A DNA stretch of 32,243 nucleotides, taken from positions 1 to 32,243 of the forward strand of contig JAENXK010000010.1 in the NCBI GenBank assembly GCA_016649615.1. The letters run 5' to 3'. The translations under genes and the position numbers were made by a program. Source of the DNA: Thermoleophilia bacterium. GTDB lineage: Bacteria; Actinomycetota; Thermoleophilia; Solirubrobacterales; 70-9. The notes beneath the pieces were generated by a model, which saw nothing but the letters and a program-made list of their open reading frames with translations, did not search any database and was not told where the DNA came from. Every line of letters starts with the position of its first letter. The stretch's first letter is position 1. Of the stretch, positions 1-7,692 are shown piece after piece.

Positions 1-1
1 G

Positions 2-400
2 GGCCTGAACCACCGGTTCGGCCTGTTCGACGCCGTCCTGATCAAGGAAAACCACATCGCGATGGCCGGGGGCCTGGCCGAGGCGGTGGCCGCCTGCCGC
101 CGGGGCGGCCGCGGGATGATGATCGAGGTCGAGGCCGAAGAACTGAACCAGGTGCGGCAGGCCCTCGACAGCGGGGTGGACCGGATCCTGCTTGACAACA
201 TGGGCCCGGCTGAGCTGGGTGCCGCGGTCGCGGCCAGAGACCTGGACGGCGGTGGGGTGGAACTCGAAGCCTCGGGCGGGATCGACCTCGGAAACGTCCG
301 GGCGGCGGCCGAGTCGGGCGTCGACTTCATCTCGGTCGGGGCGCTCACCCACTCAGCCCCCCAACTGGACGTCTCCATGCTGCTGGAGAAGCCGGGATAG
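2..400 (+). CDS. nadC: Nicotinate-nucleotide pyrophosphorylase (carboxylating), C-terminal part
   Basis: The gene enters from beyond the left edge; 132 residues are visible, read in the frame that begins at base 2. NadC (quinolinate phosphoribosyltransferase) converts quinolinate and PRPP to nicotinate mononucleotide, CO2 and pyrophosphate in de novo NAD synthesis, in the cytoplasm. The visible part begins with GLNHRFGLFDAVLIKENHI, the conserved NHR...GL.D..LIK.NH block of the family. It continues with EVEAEELNQ, LLDNMGP, EASGGIDLGNV and DFISVGALTHSAPQLDVSM, all typical of the phosphate-binding barrel. It ends with TAG at 398-400. The nadA gene follows after 93 bases on the same strand, so the two belong to one pathway cluster, although nadA may have its own promoter. 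The N-terminal half lies outside the window. Confidence 0.96.
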   Translation, partial: GLNHRFGLFDAVLIKENHIAMAGGLAEAVAACRRGGRGMMIEVEAEELNQVRQALDSGVDRILLDNMGPAELGAAVAARDLDGGGVELEASGGIDLGNVRAAAESGVDFISVGALTHSAPQLDVSMLLEKPG

Positions 401-481
401 GCGGCCGGTATAGGGTTCGGCTCCGCCGCAGGCGGACTCGGGGCCGTCCCCGGAGCAGCGGGGCCGGAAGTCGTGAACCCG

Positions 482-487
482 TAGAAT
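482..487 (+). promoter_or_regulatory. Probable -10 box of a leaderless nadA transcript
   Basis: TAGAAT lies exactly 6 nt before the nadA ATG at 494, and no Shine-Dalgarno sequence is present. That spacing would put the transcription start at or next to the A of the start codon. No good -35 box is visible. The same arrangement recurs before cydA, the 5780 protease and the 13573 phosphoesterase, which strengthens the reading. Confidence 0.55.
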
Positions 488-493
488 CGTCCC

Positions 494-1531
494 ATGGCGA
501 TGAAGAAACTTCCCGTGATCCCGACTGGCATGGCCGCGAAGCTGGAACCCGCCACGATCGAACAGCTGAGCGCCGAGATCCGTGAGCTGGCGAAGAGCCG
601 CGACGCGGTGATCCTCGCTCACAACTACGAAGTACCCGAGATCCAGGACGTTGCCGACTTCACGGGCGACTCGCTCGGACTCTCCCGGCAGGCGGCCGCC
701 ACCGACGCCTCGGTGGTCGCTTTCTGTGGCGTCCACTTCATGGCCGAGACGGCCTCGATCCTGTCCCCGGACAAGAAGATCCTGATCCCCGACCTCGACG
801 CGGGCTGCTCTCTGGCAGACTCGATCGACGCCGACCAGCTGCGCGAGTGGAAAGCAAAGTACCCGGGCGCGATGGTGGTCATGTACGTCAACACTTCGGC
901 CGAGGTCAAGGCCGAAACCGACTACTGCTGCACTTCGTCGAACGCGGTCAGCGTGGTTGAACACATCTGGAAGGAACACGGGAACGACACGGAGATCCTG
1001 TTCGGCCCGGACATGTGGCTGGGCGCGTTCGTCGCGCGCGTGACCGGGCTGAGCGACGATCCCGAGAGGGCGGGACGATTCCACGTCTGGGACGGCGAGT
1101 GCCACGTCCATGCCGGGATCCGCCCCGACGACATCGAGCGCACCCGGGAAGAGAACCCCGAGGCCGAGTTCCTGATTCACCCGGAATGCGGCTGCGCGAC
1201 CCAGGCGATGGAGTACGTCGCCTCGGGCGAGATCGACCCCGAAGGCGTGCACATGCTCTCGACCTCGGGAATGATCGATCACGTGAAGAAGAACCCGGAA
1301 GGCAGCTTCGTGGTCGCCACCGAGAACAGCATGCTTTACCCGATCCAGCAGGTCGCGCCCGAGGCGAACCTGATCGAAGCCAACCGCATGGCTTTCTGCA
1401 AGTACATGAAGATGATCACGCTGCCCAAGCTGCGAGACTCGCTGCGCGACCTCAAGTACGAGGTCAAGGTCGAACCGCAACTGGCCGAACGGGCCCGCCT
1501 GCCGATCGAGCGCATGGTTTCGATCGGCTGA
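494..1531 (+). CDS. nadA: Quinolinate synthase NadA
   Basis: This is a 345-residue [4Fe-4S] enzyme that condenses iminoaspartate with dihydroxyacetone phosphate to give quinolinate, the substrate of NadC encoded just upstream. Family motifs in order are LAHNYEVPEIQDVADFTGDS (41-60), FCGVHFMAETA (77-87), DAGCSLADS (102-110), CCTSSNAV (145-152), GECHVHAG (201-208), HPECGCATQAME (229-240), STSGM (256-260) and FCKYMKMITL (301-310). By alignment with known NadA proteins, Cys105, Cys203 and Cys302 are the likely cluster ligands. The extra Cys145-Cys146 segment is normal for the longer actinobacterial/cyanobacterial form. ATG 494 is chosen because a TAGAAT box lies 6 nt upstream. A second in-frame ATG at 500 is possible but fits the spacing less well. 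Confidence 0.97.
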   Translation: MAMKKLPVIPTGMAAKLEPATIEQLSAEIRELAKSRDAVILAHNYEVPEIQDVADFTGDSLGLSRQAAATDASVVAFCGVHFMAETASILSPDKKILIPDLDAGCSLADSIDADQLREWKAKYPGAMVVMYVNTSAEVKAETDYCCTSSNAVSVVEHIWKEHGNDTEILFGPDMWLGAFVARVTGLSDDPERAGRFHVWDGECHVHAGIRPDDIERTREENPEAEFLIHPECGCATQAMEYVASGEIDPEGVHMLSTSGMIDHVKKNPEGSFVVATENSMLYPIQQVAPEANLIEANRMAFCKYMKMITLPKLRDSLRDLKYEVKVEPQLAERARLPIERMVSIG

Positions 1532-1553
1532 GCCGGCCGTCTCGCCGCCCGGC

Positions 1554-1583
1554 TTGTTGTCGGTCGTCACCGCGGGATAGGCT
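1554..1583 (+). promoter_or_regulatory. Probable promoter of cydAB, leaderless
   Basis: TTGTTG at 1554-1559 and TAGGCT at 1578-1583 are separated by 18 bp. The -10 box ends 6 nt before the cydA GTG at 1590, which leaves no room for a 5' UTR or a Shine-Dalgarno sequence. The arrangement suggests a leaderless mRNA. Confidence 0.5.
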
Positions 1584-1589
1584 CAGGGC

Positions 1590-3008
1590 GTGCTCGAGCT
1601 GCTCGCCGCCGCCTCGTCCTCCTTCCCTCCGGTCGATCAGGACTACCTGCTCGAGGCCCGGCAGATGCAGGCGCTGTCGTTCGCGGTCCACATCCCGCTG
1701 GTCTGTTTCGGCGTCGCTTTCCCGGCCCTGGTGATTTTCATGGAGTGGCTCGGCCTGAGGACGGGCAAGGCGCACTACACGGCGATAGCCCGGCGCTGGT
1801 CGAAGGTGATGATCACTCTGTTTGCCGCCGGCGTGGTCAGCGGGACCCTGCTCAGCTTCGAGCTGGGGCTGCTCTGGCCGGGGTTCATGGCTTCGTTCGG
1901 CGATGTCTTCGGCCTGGCTTTCGGCCTCGAGGGGTTCTCCTTCTTCATCGAGGCGATCTTCATCACGATCTACGTCTACGGCTGGGATCGAATGTCGCCC
2001 AAACGCCACCTGCTTTCGGGAATACCGGCAATGGCCGCCGGCATCACCGGCTCGCTGCTGGTGATATCGGTCAATGCCTGGATGAACAGCCCGTCGGGCT
2101 TTGACGTGAACGCGGCCGGGGAAGTGGTCAACGTCCGGCCGTGGGAGGCGCTGTTCGGCAACGGACACCTCTGGCCCCAGATGACCCACATGTATCTCGC
2201 TGCGTACATCGTGGTCGGCTTCGGAATCGCCGGGGTCTACGCGGTCGGATGGCTGCGCGGCCGGCGCGGAACCTACTTCCGCACCGCGATGGTCGTGCCG
2301 CTTGCGCTCGCCTGCCTGGCCGCTCCGACCCAGATCCTGATCGGTGACTGGTCGGCCCGGGCCGTGGCCGAGGACCAGCCGATCAAGCTGGCCACTTTCG
2401 AAGGCCTGTACAAGACGACTGAAGGAGCGCCGGAGACGATTTTCGGCTGGTACACGGAAGACAATACGATCGAGTACGGGATCGAGATCCCGAAGATGCT
2501 CTCGATGCTGGCGTACCACGATCCGAACGCGACCGTGCAGGGCCTCGAGACGGTCCCCGAGGATGACTGGCCGGCGATCAACGTCGTCCGGATCGCCTTC
2601 CAGACCATGGTCGGGATCGGAACGGGGCTGGCCGCTCTGGCAGCCTGGTTCCTGTTCGTCTGGTTCCGCAGGAAACGGCTGCCCCGCAGCAAGTGGTTTT
2701 TCCGGGCGGTGATCCTGGCCGGACCGGCGGCCGTGGTCGCGCTGATCGCCGGCTGGGTGACGACCGAGGTCGGCCGGCAGCCGTGGGTGGTCTACCAGGT
2801 GATGAGAACCGAGGAGGCGGTTACCGGGGCCGACGGCATCGTCTTCGGCTATGGCGTGCTGGCCGCGGTGTACGTGGCGCTGATCATCGCGACCTGGTGG
2901 GTGCTGAGGCGGGTCGCCCGCGCGCCGTTCCCGCCGGAGATCGCTGCCCTGGAGAGGACCCCGGACGACGGCCCCCCGTCCGGCGATGAAAGGGAGGCGG
3001 AGGAATGA
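1590..3008 (+). CDS. cydA: Cytochrome bd ubiquinol oxidase subunit I
   Basis: A 472-residue polytopic membrane protein, the haem-bearing subunit of the cytochrome bd quinol:O2 oxidoreductase, a high-affinity terminal oxidase of the plasma membrane. The N-terminal block LEARQMQALSFAVHIPLVCF contains the conserved haem ligand His. LEGFSFFIEAIFITIYVYGW carries the two conserved glutamates of the haem b595/d region. GHLWPQMTHMYLAAYIV supplies a second haem-ligand His. QPIKLATFEGLYKT is the quinol-binding Q-loop motif, and GRQPWVVYQVMRTEEAV is the C-terminal signature. The Q loop is of the short kind. Start GTG 1590 is supported by the -10 box 6 nt upstream and by the correct N-terminal length. 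The gene overlaps cydB by four bases (ATGA), so translation is coupled. No cydDC assembly transporter is seen in the window. Confidence 0.96.
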   Translation: MLELLAAASSSFPPVDQDYLLEARQMQALSFAVHIPLVCFGVAFPALVIFMEWLGLRTGKAHYTAIARRWSKVMITLFAAGVVSGTLLSFELGLLWPGFMASFGDVFGLAFGLEGFSFFIEAIFITIYVYGWDRMSPKRHLLSGIPAMAAGITGSLLVISVNAWMNSPSGFDVNAAGEVVNVRPWEALFGNGHLWPQMTHMYLAAYIVVGFGIAGVYAVGWLRGRRGTYFRTAMVVPLALACLAAPTQILIGDWSARAVAEDQPIKLATFEGLYKTTEGAPETIFGWYTEDNTIEYGIEIPKMLSMLAYHDPNATVQGLETVPEDDWPAINVVRIAFQTMVGIGTGLAALAAWFLFVWFRRKRLPRSKWFFRAVILAGPAAVVALIAGWVTTEVGRQPWVVYQVMRTEEAVTGADGIVFGYGVLAAVYVALIIATWWVLRRVARAPFPPEIAALERTPDDGPPSGDEREAEE

Positions 3009-4213
3009 CCCTGGCAGAAGTGCCGGTAATCCTGATGCTGATCGGTATCGCGGCTTACGTCGTGCTGGCCGGTGCCGATTTCGGGGCGCCGTTCTGGTCG
3101 CTGACCGCCCGGGGCGAGCGGGGCAAGGAGATCCGGACCGCAACCCATCAGGCGATGGCTCCGGTCTGGGAGGCCAACCATGTCTGGCTGATCTTCGTGC
3201 TGGTCGTCTGCTGGACCGTCTACCCGGAAGTTTTCGCCTCGATCTTCTCGACCCTCTGGATACCCCTGCTGCTGGCCTGTCTCGGGATCATCATGAGGGC
3301 GGTCGGCTACATGGTCAGCGGGGTCGAGGACCGTCCCTGGGTGTGGGTTCTGGCGACCGTGTCTTCGTTTGTCACGCCGTTTGCGCTGGGGACCGTGGTC
3401 GGCGCGACCGTCGCCGGGGAGGTCCCGGCCGGCAATGCCGCCGGCGACCTCTTCACGAGCTGGCTCAATCCGACCTCGATCATGATCGGAATTCTGGCGA
3501 TCACGCTCTGCGCCTACCTCGCTGCGGTCTATCTCGCCGGAGATGCCCGGCGCACCGGGCGGCAGGGACTGTCCGAGGCGTTTCGCACACGCGGTCTGGT
3601 CGCCGGGGCGGTCACCGGGCTCGTCGGCGTCGTTGGGATCGCCGTTCTGAACGAGGATGCAGGCCGGGTATACGACGGCTTGACGTCCGGCGCCGGGCTC
3701 GTCGCGGTACTGATCTCTGCGGCGGCGGGGCTGCTGACAATGGCCTCGCTGGCGGCGCGAAGGTTCAATATCGCCCGGTTTTCGGCAGCTGCCGCCGTGG
3801 CCGCAGTGATCGCCGGCTGGGGTCTGGCCCAGGAGCCGGAGATGCTGCCCGGGCTGACCATAGAGTCGGCGGCGGCGAGCGACAACGTGATAATCGGATT
3901 GCTCGTCTCGGTCGCGATCGGTCTGCTCATCCTGATCCCGTCGCTGTTGCTGCTCTACGGGCTGGTTCTGGGCGGCCGCTTCGATCCCGGCGGTGAAAGC
4001 ACCGGCGCCGGTGAAAAAACCCCGGCGTTCGGACTGAAACCGCCGAGGGTGGCAATTGTCGTGCTCACCCTGATCGTGGCTGCGGTGGGGTGGACGCTCA
4101 CCTTCGTTTCGGACTCGGGCCCCGGCCTTTATCTGGGAGTGGCCATGGTGCTGATCACCCTGTTCGGCGGTGGGGTAATGCTGGCTTTCTCTCTGATCTC
4201 GACCGATCAGTAA
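3005..4213 (+). CDS. cydB: Cytochrome bd ubiquinol oxidase subunit II
   Basis: A 402-residue membrane protein, partner of CydA in the bd oxidase. The N-terminus MTLAEVPVILMLIGIAAYVV followed by LAGADFGAPFW is the classic CydB start. It is followed by THQAMAPVWEANHVWLIFVL, the most conserved block of the family, and IMRAVGYM. About nine hydrophobic segments are visible. The start codon overlaps the cydA stop (ATGA at 3005-3008), typical of coupled subunits made in equal amounts. The 3' end overlaps by a few bases with the end of the convergent lipoprotein gene, so there is no spacer in which a terminator could lie outside the coding sequence. Confidence 0.96.
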   Translation: MTLAEVPVILMLIGIAAYVVLAGADFGAPFWSLTARGERGKEIRTATHQAMAPVWEANHVWLIFVLVVCWTVYPEVFASIFSTLWIPLLLACLGIIMRAVGYMVSGVEDRPWVWVLATVSSFVTPFALGTVVGATVAGEVPAGNAAGDLFTSWLNPTSIMIGILAITLCAYLAAVYLAGDARRTGRQGLSEAFRTRGLVAGAVTGLVGVVGIAVLNEDAGRVYDGLTSGAGLVAVLISAAAGLLTMASLAARRFNIARFSAAAAVAAVIAGWGLAQEPEMLPGLTIESAAASDNVIIGLLVSVAIGLLILIPSLLLLYGLVLGGRFDPGGESTGAGEKTPAFGLKPPRVAIVVLTLIVAAVGWTLTFVSDSGPGLYLGVAMVLITLFGGGVMLAFSLISTDQ

Positions 4214-4542
4214 GGCTTGGCGGGGCTCGGGCTGCCCTCGTCCTGGCCGCCGCCGTTTCCGCTACCGCCGTTTCCGCCGCCGTTCTTGTTGCCGTCCTTG
4301 TCGTTGGGACCGCCGGGCCGGTCGCTGATCGCGTTGTCGGGAGCGTCGGGCTTCTTGTCACCGGCACTCGCCGGCCCGGTGGCACCCTCCGGGGGGTCGA
4401 CCGTCTTGGCCGGCTGGTCGGCGGCGGCTCCGGCATCTGGAGATCCGTCCGAACCGTCGTCCGAGCCGGAGCAGCCCGCGAACATTACGGCGCAGGCAAG
4501 GCCGACGACTGCGGGAACGAACAGGAATCTGGCCTTCGTCAT
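4207..4542 (-). CDS. Small putative lipoprotein, Gly/Asn/Asp-rich
   Basis: A 111-residue protein of unknown function. I chose ATG at 4542 because it gives a clean lipoprotein signal peptide: Lys/Arg near the N-terminus, a hydrophobic stretch, and a lipobox FAGC with Cys24. The longer upstream reading frame runs through the 3' end of the protease gene and lacks protein-like composition. The mature part is low-complexity: Ser/Asp-rich, then Ala/Pro, then a tail of repeated Gly, Asn, Asp and Lys with no predicted fold. It probably forms a flexible surface tether or spacer anchored to the outer face of the membrane. It lies 35 bp downstream of the secreted protease gene on the same strand, so the two may be cotranscribed. 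I do not recognise a family. Confidence 0.7.
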   Translation of the reverse strand: MTKARFLFVPAVVGLACAVMFAGCSGSDDGSDGSPDAGAAADQPAKTVDPPEGATGPASAGDKKPDAPDNAISDRPGGPNDKDGNKNGGGNGGSGNGGGQDEGSPSPAKPY

Positions 4543-4577
4543 GGGCGACCTGATGCCCGGTTCGGGGTCGGGCCTCG

Positions 4578-5780
4578 TCACCTGGCCACCCAGACGCTGA
4601 TCCTGGCATTCGGCGGGGCATACCAGCCGGCGAGGATTCGGGAAAAACTGATCCGGCCCCGCCGCAGCCCGGAAAAATAGTGGGGATGGGTGCGCCCGAG
4701 GCGACAGCCCCTTGACCCGAGCAGCCTGCGGGCCCGGGGCAGGGTCAGGTTGCGAAGATTCGGAACCCGGCACCACTGCGGCGCCGGCGCGATGCTCCCG
4801 CCGTGCCCGACGACGTCAGTTCCCGAGACGGCCAGAGCCTTTGTGCGGATCCAGCGCCTGAGCGGTCCTTCGGAAATCCGGGCATCGACCGAAGGCAGTT
4901 CAGGGCGGCAGTAGGGGTCGCCGTTACTGGTCAGGCCGACCAGCCTGAACTCGCCGCCGACCGCGGCGACCAGGGGTCCGCCGCTGTCCCCGAAGCAGGT
5001 CGAGGAATTGGCCCCCGGGCCACCGAGGCAGTTCATCGTGAGGCCCTGGTAAAAGCGGCCGGTAGTCGAGCGGCAGAGTCTGTTCGGCAGCATCACCTGA
5101 CTTGCCGCTCTCAGCCTGTTGCTCGTTTTCCGGTTCCGGGGCGCGGTCACACCCCAGCCGGTGCTGAAGACGGGTCGGCCGGGCTTCGAGGCTTCGGACT
5201 CGTTCGGCCCGCTGATCCGGATGGTGGCCGAAGCAAGCGGTGCTCTCAGTTCGAGCAGGGCGACGTCCCATCTGGGGACCCCTCCGGGTTCGCGGAAACG
5301 GCGTCTCCCTTGCGAGTCGACCGGCAGGATCGCGCGTTTGACCGCTGAAACGGCCCCGGTCGATTCGCGATTGATGAAGGTGCGGCCGGAAACCACCTCG
5401 ATCCGCCTGACCTGCCTCCTGTTCTGGGGGGCGACGCAGTGTGCGGCGGTGAGGACGAGGTCGGGTGCGATCAGCGAGCCTCCGCAGAAAAACCGGGCAC
5501 GCGGATTGGCTCGGGGGCGGGAACGCTCGCCCTCCAGCAGGGCTACCTGCCAGGGCCACTCACTGATTGACGTCGGCCTGCCGTTGACCACGCTTGTCGT
5601 GGCCGTTCCGGACGGCGCAGAGACCCCCTGGTCTCCCGAAGGGGAAGCCGCAAGCTGTCCGGGCGGCGAGGCCGGAGCGGGGGCGATCAGGCCGCCGAGG
5701 GTGAAGGCGAATCCCAGCATCACGATGCCGCAGCCGAGGCCCACCGACCGGACCCCTGCCTGTTGGGCGATTCCGACCAT
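4578..5780 (-). CDS. Secreted chymotrypsin-family (S1) serine protease with C-terminal PASTA-like domain
   Basis: A 400-residue exported protease. Positions are counted from a GTG one codon upstream (5783). Residues 10-38 form a signal/membrane segment ending in APAPAS, then a short linker. SVVNGRPTSISEWPWQVAL (64-82) is the activation-site-like start of the S1 fold. The triad is complete: His115 in LTAAHC, Asp173 in RWDVALLEL, and Ser267 in CFGDSGGPL. The residue six before the catalytic Ser (chymotrypsin position 189) is Ser, which in the family points to chymotrypsin-like rather than trypsin-like specificity. Residues 338-401 (CRVPNLRNLTLPRARRLL...) match a PASTA repeat, a peptidoglycan-binding module. 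ATG 5780 is preferred because TAGGCT ends 6 nt upstream. The protein probably acts at the cell wall. The substrate is unknown. Confidence 0.88.
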   Translation of the reverse strand: MVGIAQQAGVRSVGLGCGIVMLGFAFTLGGLIAPAPASPPGQLAASPSGDQGVSAPSGTATTSVVNGRPTSISEWPWQVALLEGERSRPRANPRARFFCGGSLIAPDLVLTAAHCVAPQNRRQVRRIEVVSGRTFINRESTGAVSAVKRAILPVDSQGRRRFREPGGVPRWDVALLELRAPLASATIRISGPNESEASKPGRPVFSTGWGVTAPRNRKTSNRLRAASQVMLPNRLCRSTTGRFYQGLTMNCLGGPGANSSTCFGDSGGPLVAAVGGEFRLVGLTSNGDPYCRPELPSVDARISEGPLRRWIRTKALAVSGTDVVGHGGSIAPAPQWCRVPNLRNLTLPRARRLLGSRGCRLGRTHPHYFSGLRRGRISFSRILAGWYAPPNARISVWVAR

Positions 5781-5786
5781 CACGAA

Positions 5787-5792
5787 AGCCTA
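5787..5792 (-). promoter_or_regulatory. Probable -10 box of the protease gene, leaderless
   Basis: On the minus strand TAGGCT is followed by exactly 6 nt and then the ATG at 5780; no Shine-Dalgarno sequence is present. No convincing -35 box is seen. The roughly 100-bp gap up to 5889 is shared with the divergent ftsE promoter, for which TAGTTT at 5819-5824 on the plus strand is a weak candidate. Confidence 0.5.
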
Positions 5793-5889
5793 CCCGGTCA
5801 GCTTTCTTAGCGGATGCTAGTTTTCTGCAGACCAAATCTTTGCGCGAGGCGGGTAGCCCGTTTCGCTGGAAGGATTCGCCCCTGAAGGC

Positions 5890-6765
5890 GTGAATAGGCC
5901 CAAGCAGATGGCATTCGGAAAAAAGAAGCGGAAGAAGGCGGGCGCCGAGCTCGAACAGGCCCGTGAGCGCAAACGGGCCGAGCGCCCGCGCAAGGGCGGC
6001 GCCCCGATAATCGAATTGCGGGATGTGAGCAAGGTCTACCCGGGGGGCCACCTCGCGGTCGACCGGGTCTCACTGGCGGTCGATCGTGGTGATTTCGTAT
6101 TTCTGGTCGGCCCCACCGGGTGCGGCAAGTCGACCCTGATCAAGCTGCTGATCCGCGAGCTTGCGCCGACCGACGGAACCGTCTCGATCGCCGGCCGCGA
6201 CATCGGCACCCTTTCCGAGAAGAGAATTCCCCAGCTTCGCCGAAACATCGGCACGGTCTTTCAGGACTTCAAGCTCCTGCCCAGTCGCACCGTCTACGAC
6301 AACGTCGCCTACGCTCTCCAGGTAATCGGCGCATCCAGGGCCGAGATCCGGCGCAAGGTCCCCGAGACCCTGCGGCTGGTCGGGCTCTCGACCAAGCTCC
6401 ACAACTACCCGGACGAGCTTTCGGGCGGAGAGCAGCAGCGGGTTTCCGTGGCCCGGGCATTCGTCAATCACCCGCCGCTGCTGCTGGCCGACGAACCGAG
6501 CGGCAACCTCGACCCGGTCACTTCGGTCGGGATCATGCAGCTGCTCTACCGGATCAACCGGACCGGGACGACGGTTGTGGTGGTGACCCACGATCGCGAG
6601 ATGGTCGACCGGATGCGCCGCCGCGTGGTCGAGCTCTATGAAGGCCGGGTGATTCGAGACGAGATCGCCGGTGGCTACACGGAAGAGTCGACCACCGAGT
6701 TCGGCGTGCGGATGCGGGCCGAGATGGGCGTCGGGGTCGAAGGCCACTCGAACGGGGTTCACTGA
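5890..6765 (+). CDS. ftsE: Cell division ATP-binding protein FtsE
   Basis: A 291-residue ABC ATPase that works with FtsX at the division site to control peptidoglycan hydrolysis in the envelope. It contains Walker A GPTGCGKS (74-81), Q-loop FQDFKLLPSRTVYDNVAY, signature LSGGEQQR (177-184), Walker B LLLADE (197-202) with PSGNLD, and the H-loop in VVVTHDREMV. FQDFKLL and the NPSGNLD-like block are typical of FtsE rather than of other ABC proteins. Residues 1-38 are an extra, very basic extension containing KKKRKK and several RK/RER clusters; ordinary FtsE begins close to residue 40. GTG 5890 is supported by a purine-rich GGAAGGA at 5868-5874, at long spacing; ATG 5908 is the alternative and would keep most of the extension. 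The stop and the ftsX ATG share one base (TGATG). Confidence 0.95.
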   Translation: MNRPKQMAFGKKKRKKAGAELEQARERKRAERPRKGGAPIIELRDVSKVYPGGHLAVDRVSLAVDRGDFVFLVGPTGCGKSTLIKLLIRELAPTDGTVSIAGRDIGTLSEKRIPQLRRNIGTVFQDFKLLPSRTVYDNVAYALQVIGASRAEIRRKVPETLRLVGLSTKLHNYPDELSGGEQQRVSVARAFVNHPPLLLADEPSGNLDPVTSVGIMQLLYRINRTGTTVVVVTHDREMVDRMRRRVVELYEGRVIRDEIAGGYTEESTTEFGVRMRAEMGVGVEGHSNGVH

Positions 6766-7673
6766 TGGGCAAACTCTGGTTCTTCACCGGTGAGGCCGTC
6801 CGGGCGATCCGCCGGAACGTCGCCCCGACGACTGCTGCCGTGGTCACCACGGTCCTGACCGCAATTCTGATCGGCGTCCTGATCCCGGTCTTCCAGACCA
6901 CCCAGAGCAAAAGCGCGGACGTTCGCGACGATCTCCAGGTCCGGGTCTACCTCTATGACGACGCCACCCAGGGGGAGGTCTCGACCCTGAGGAACGAGAT
7001 CGAGGGCCTGCCGCACGTCGGAAGCGTCGCCTACCTCACCAAGCAGGATGCCCTGAACGAATTCAAGCGGGACTTCGCCCAGGAGGACCGGGCGGTACTC
7101 AAGGAGATCAACGGCAATCCTTTCCCGGCGAACTTCATCGTCAAGCCGGATGACGCGGCAAACCTCGATGCCATACGCGCTTCGCTCAAACCACCGAACA
7201 AGAGCGGTCAGCCGACCTTCATCTCCCCGATCGTCCAGAAGGTGGATGACCGCCAGGCCGACGCCAACCGGATTGAAGAGGTGACCGGCGCGCTCAAACT
7301 GGTACTGACCGTGATCACCGCCCTGCTGATCGGGGCTTCGCTGCTGCTGATCGGCAATACGATCCGGCTCTCGATCTATACCCGCCGCCGCGAGATAGAG
7401 GTGATGCGACTGGTCGGTGCGACCCGCTGGTTCATCCGCTGGCCATTCATGATCGAAGGGGTCGTGGTCGGCATGCTCGGCGGCGCGATTGCGATACTTG
7501 TCCTGTGGATCGGCAAGGTAACAGTGGTGGACCCGCTCTCGGAGAGCTTTGCCCTGATGCAGGCGCAGGACTCGATGTCATTCGCCGTCCTGATGGCCTG
7601 TCTTTTCGTCGCGGCGATCCTTGTATCGGCGATCGGGTCGGGATTGACTCTGCGGCGTTTCCTCAAGGTCTGA
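6765..7673 (+). CDS. ftsX: Cell division protein FtsX
   Basis: A 302-residue membrane partner of FtsE. It shows the FtsX layout: a short cytoplasmic N-terminus (GEAVRAIRRNVAPTTAAVVT), TM1, an extracellular domain of about 120 residues starting at LQVRVYLYDDAT, then three TM helices. The coupling-helix region reads RRREIEVMRLVGATRWFIRW, the strongest family signature. The extracellular domain normally binds a cell-wall hydrolase or its activator. No murein hydrolase is encoded next to it here; the neighbour is an S41 protease. Translation is coupled to ftsE through the one-base TGATG overlap. The stop lies 19 bp before the ctpA start, consistent with one operon. Confidence 0.95.
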   Translation: MGKLWFFTGEAVRAIRRNVAPTTAAVVTTVLTAILIGVLIPVFQTTQSKSADVRDDLQVRVYLYDDATQGEVSTLRNEIEGLPHVGSVAYLTKQDALNEFKRDFAQEDRAVLKEINGNPFPANFIVKPDDAANLDAIRASLKPPNKSGQPTFISPIVQKVDDRQADANRIEEVTGALKLVLTVITALLIGASLLLIGNTIRLSIYTRRREIEVMRLVGATRWFIRWPFMIEGVVVGMLGGAIAILVLWIGKVTVVDPLSESFALMQAQDSMSFAVLMACLFVAAILVSAIGSGLTLRRFLKV

Positions 7674-7692
7674 GCGTCCGGCTGGAACGGTC

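Noticed and set aside
353-1570. 405-codon minus-strand frame opposite nadA
   Set aside because: Composition is shadow-like, and nadA carries all family motifs on the other strand.
1464-3143. 559-codon open frame on the minus strand opposite cydA
   Set aside because: It is Arg/Asp/Pro/Gly-rich without any family motif and lies wholly antisense to a clear cytochrome bd gene; long antisense frames are expected at this GC content.
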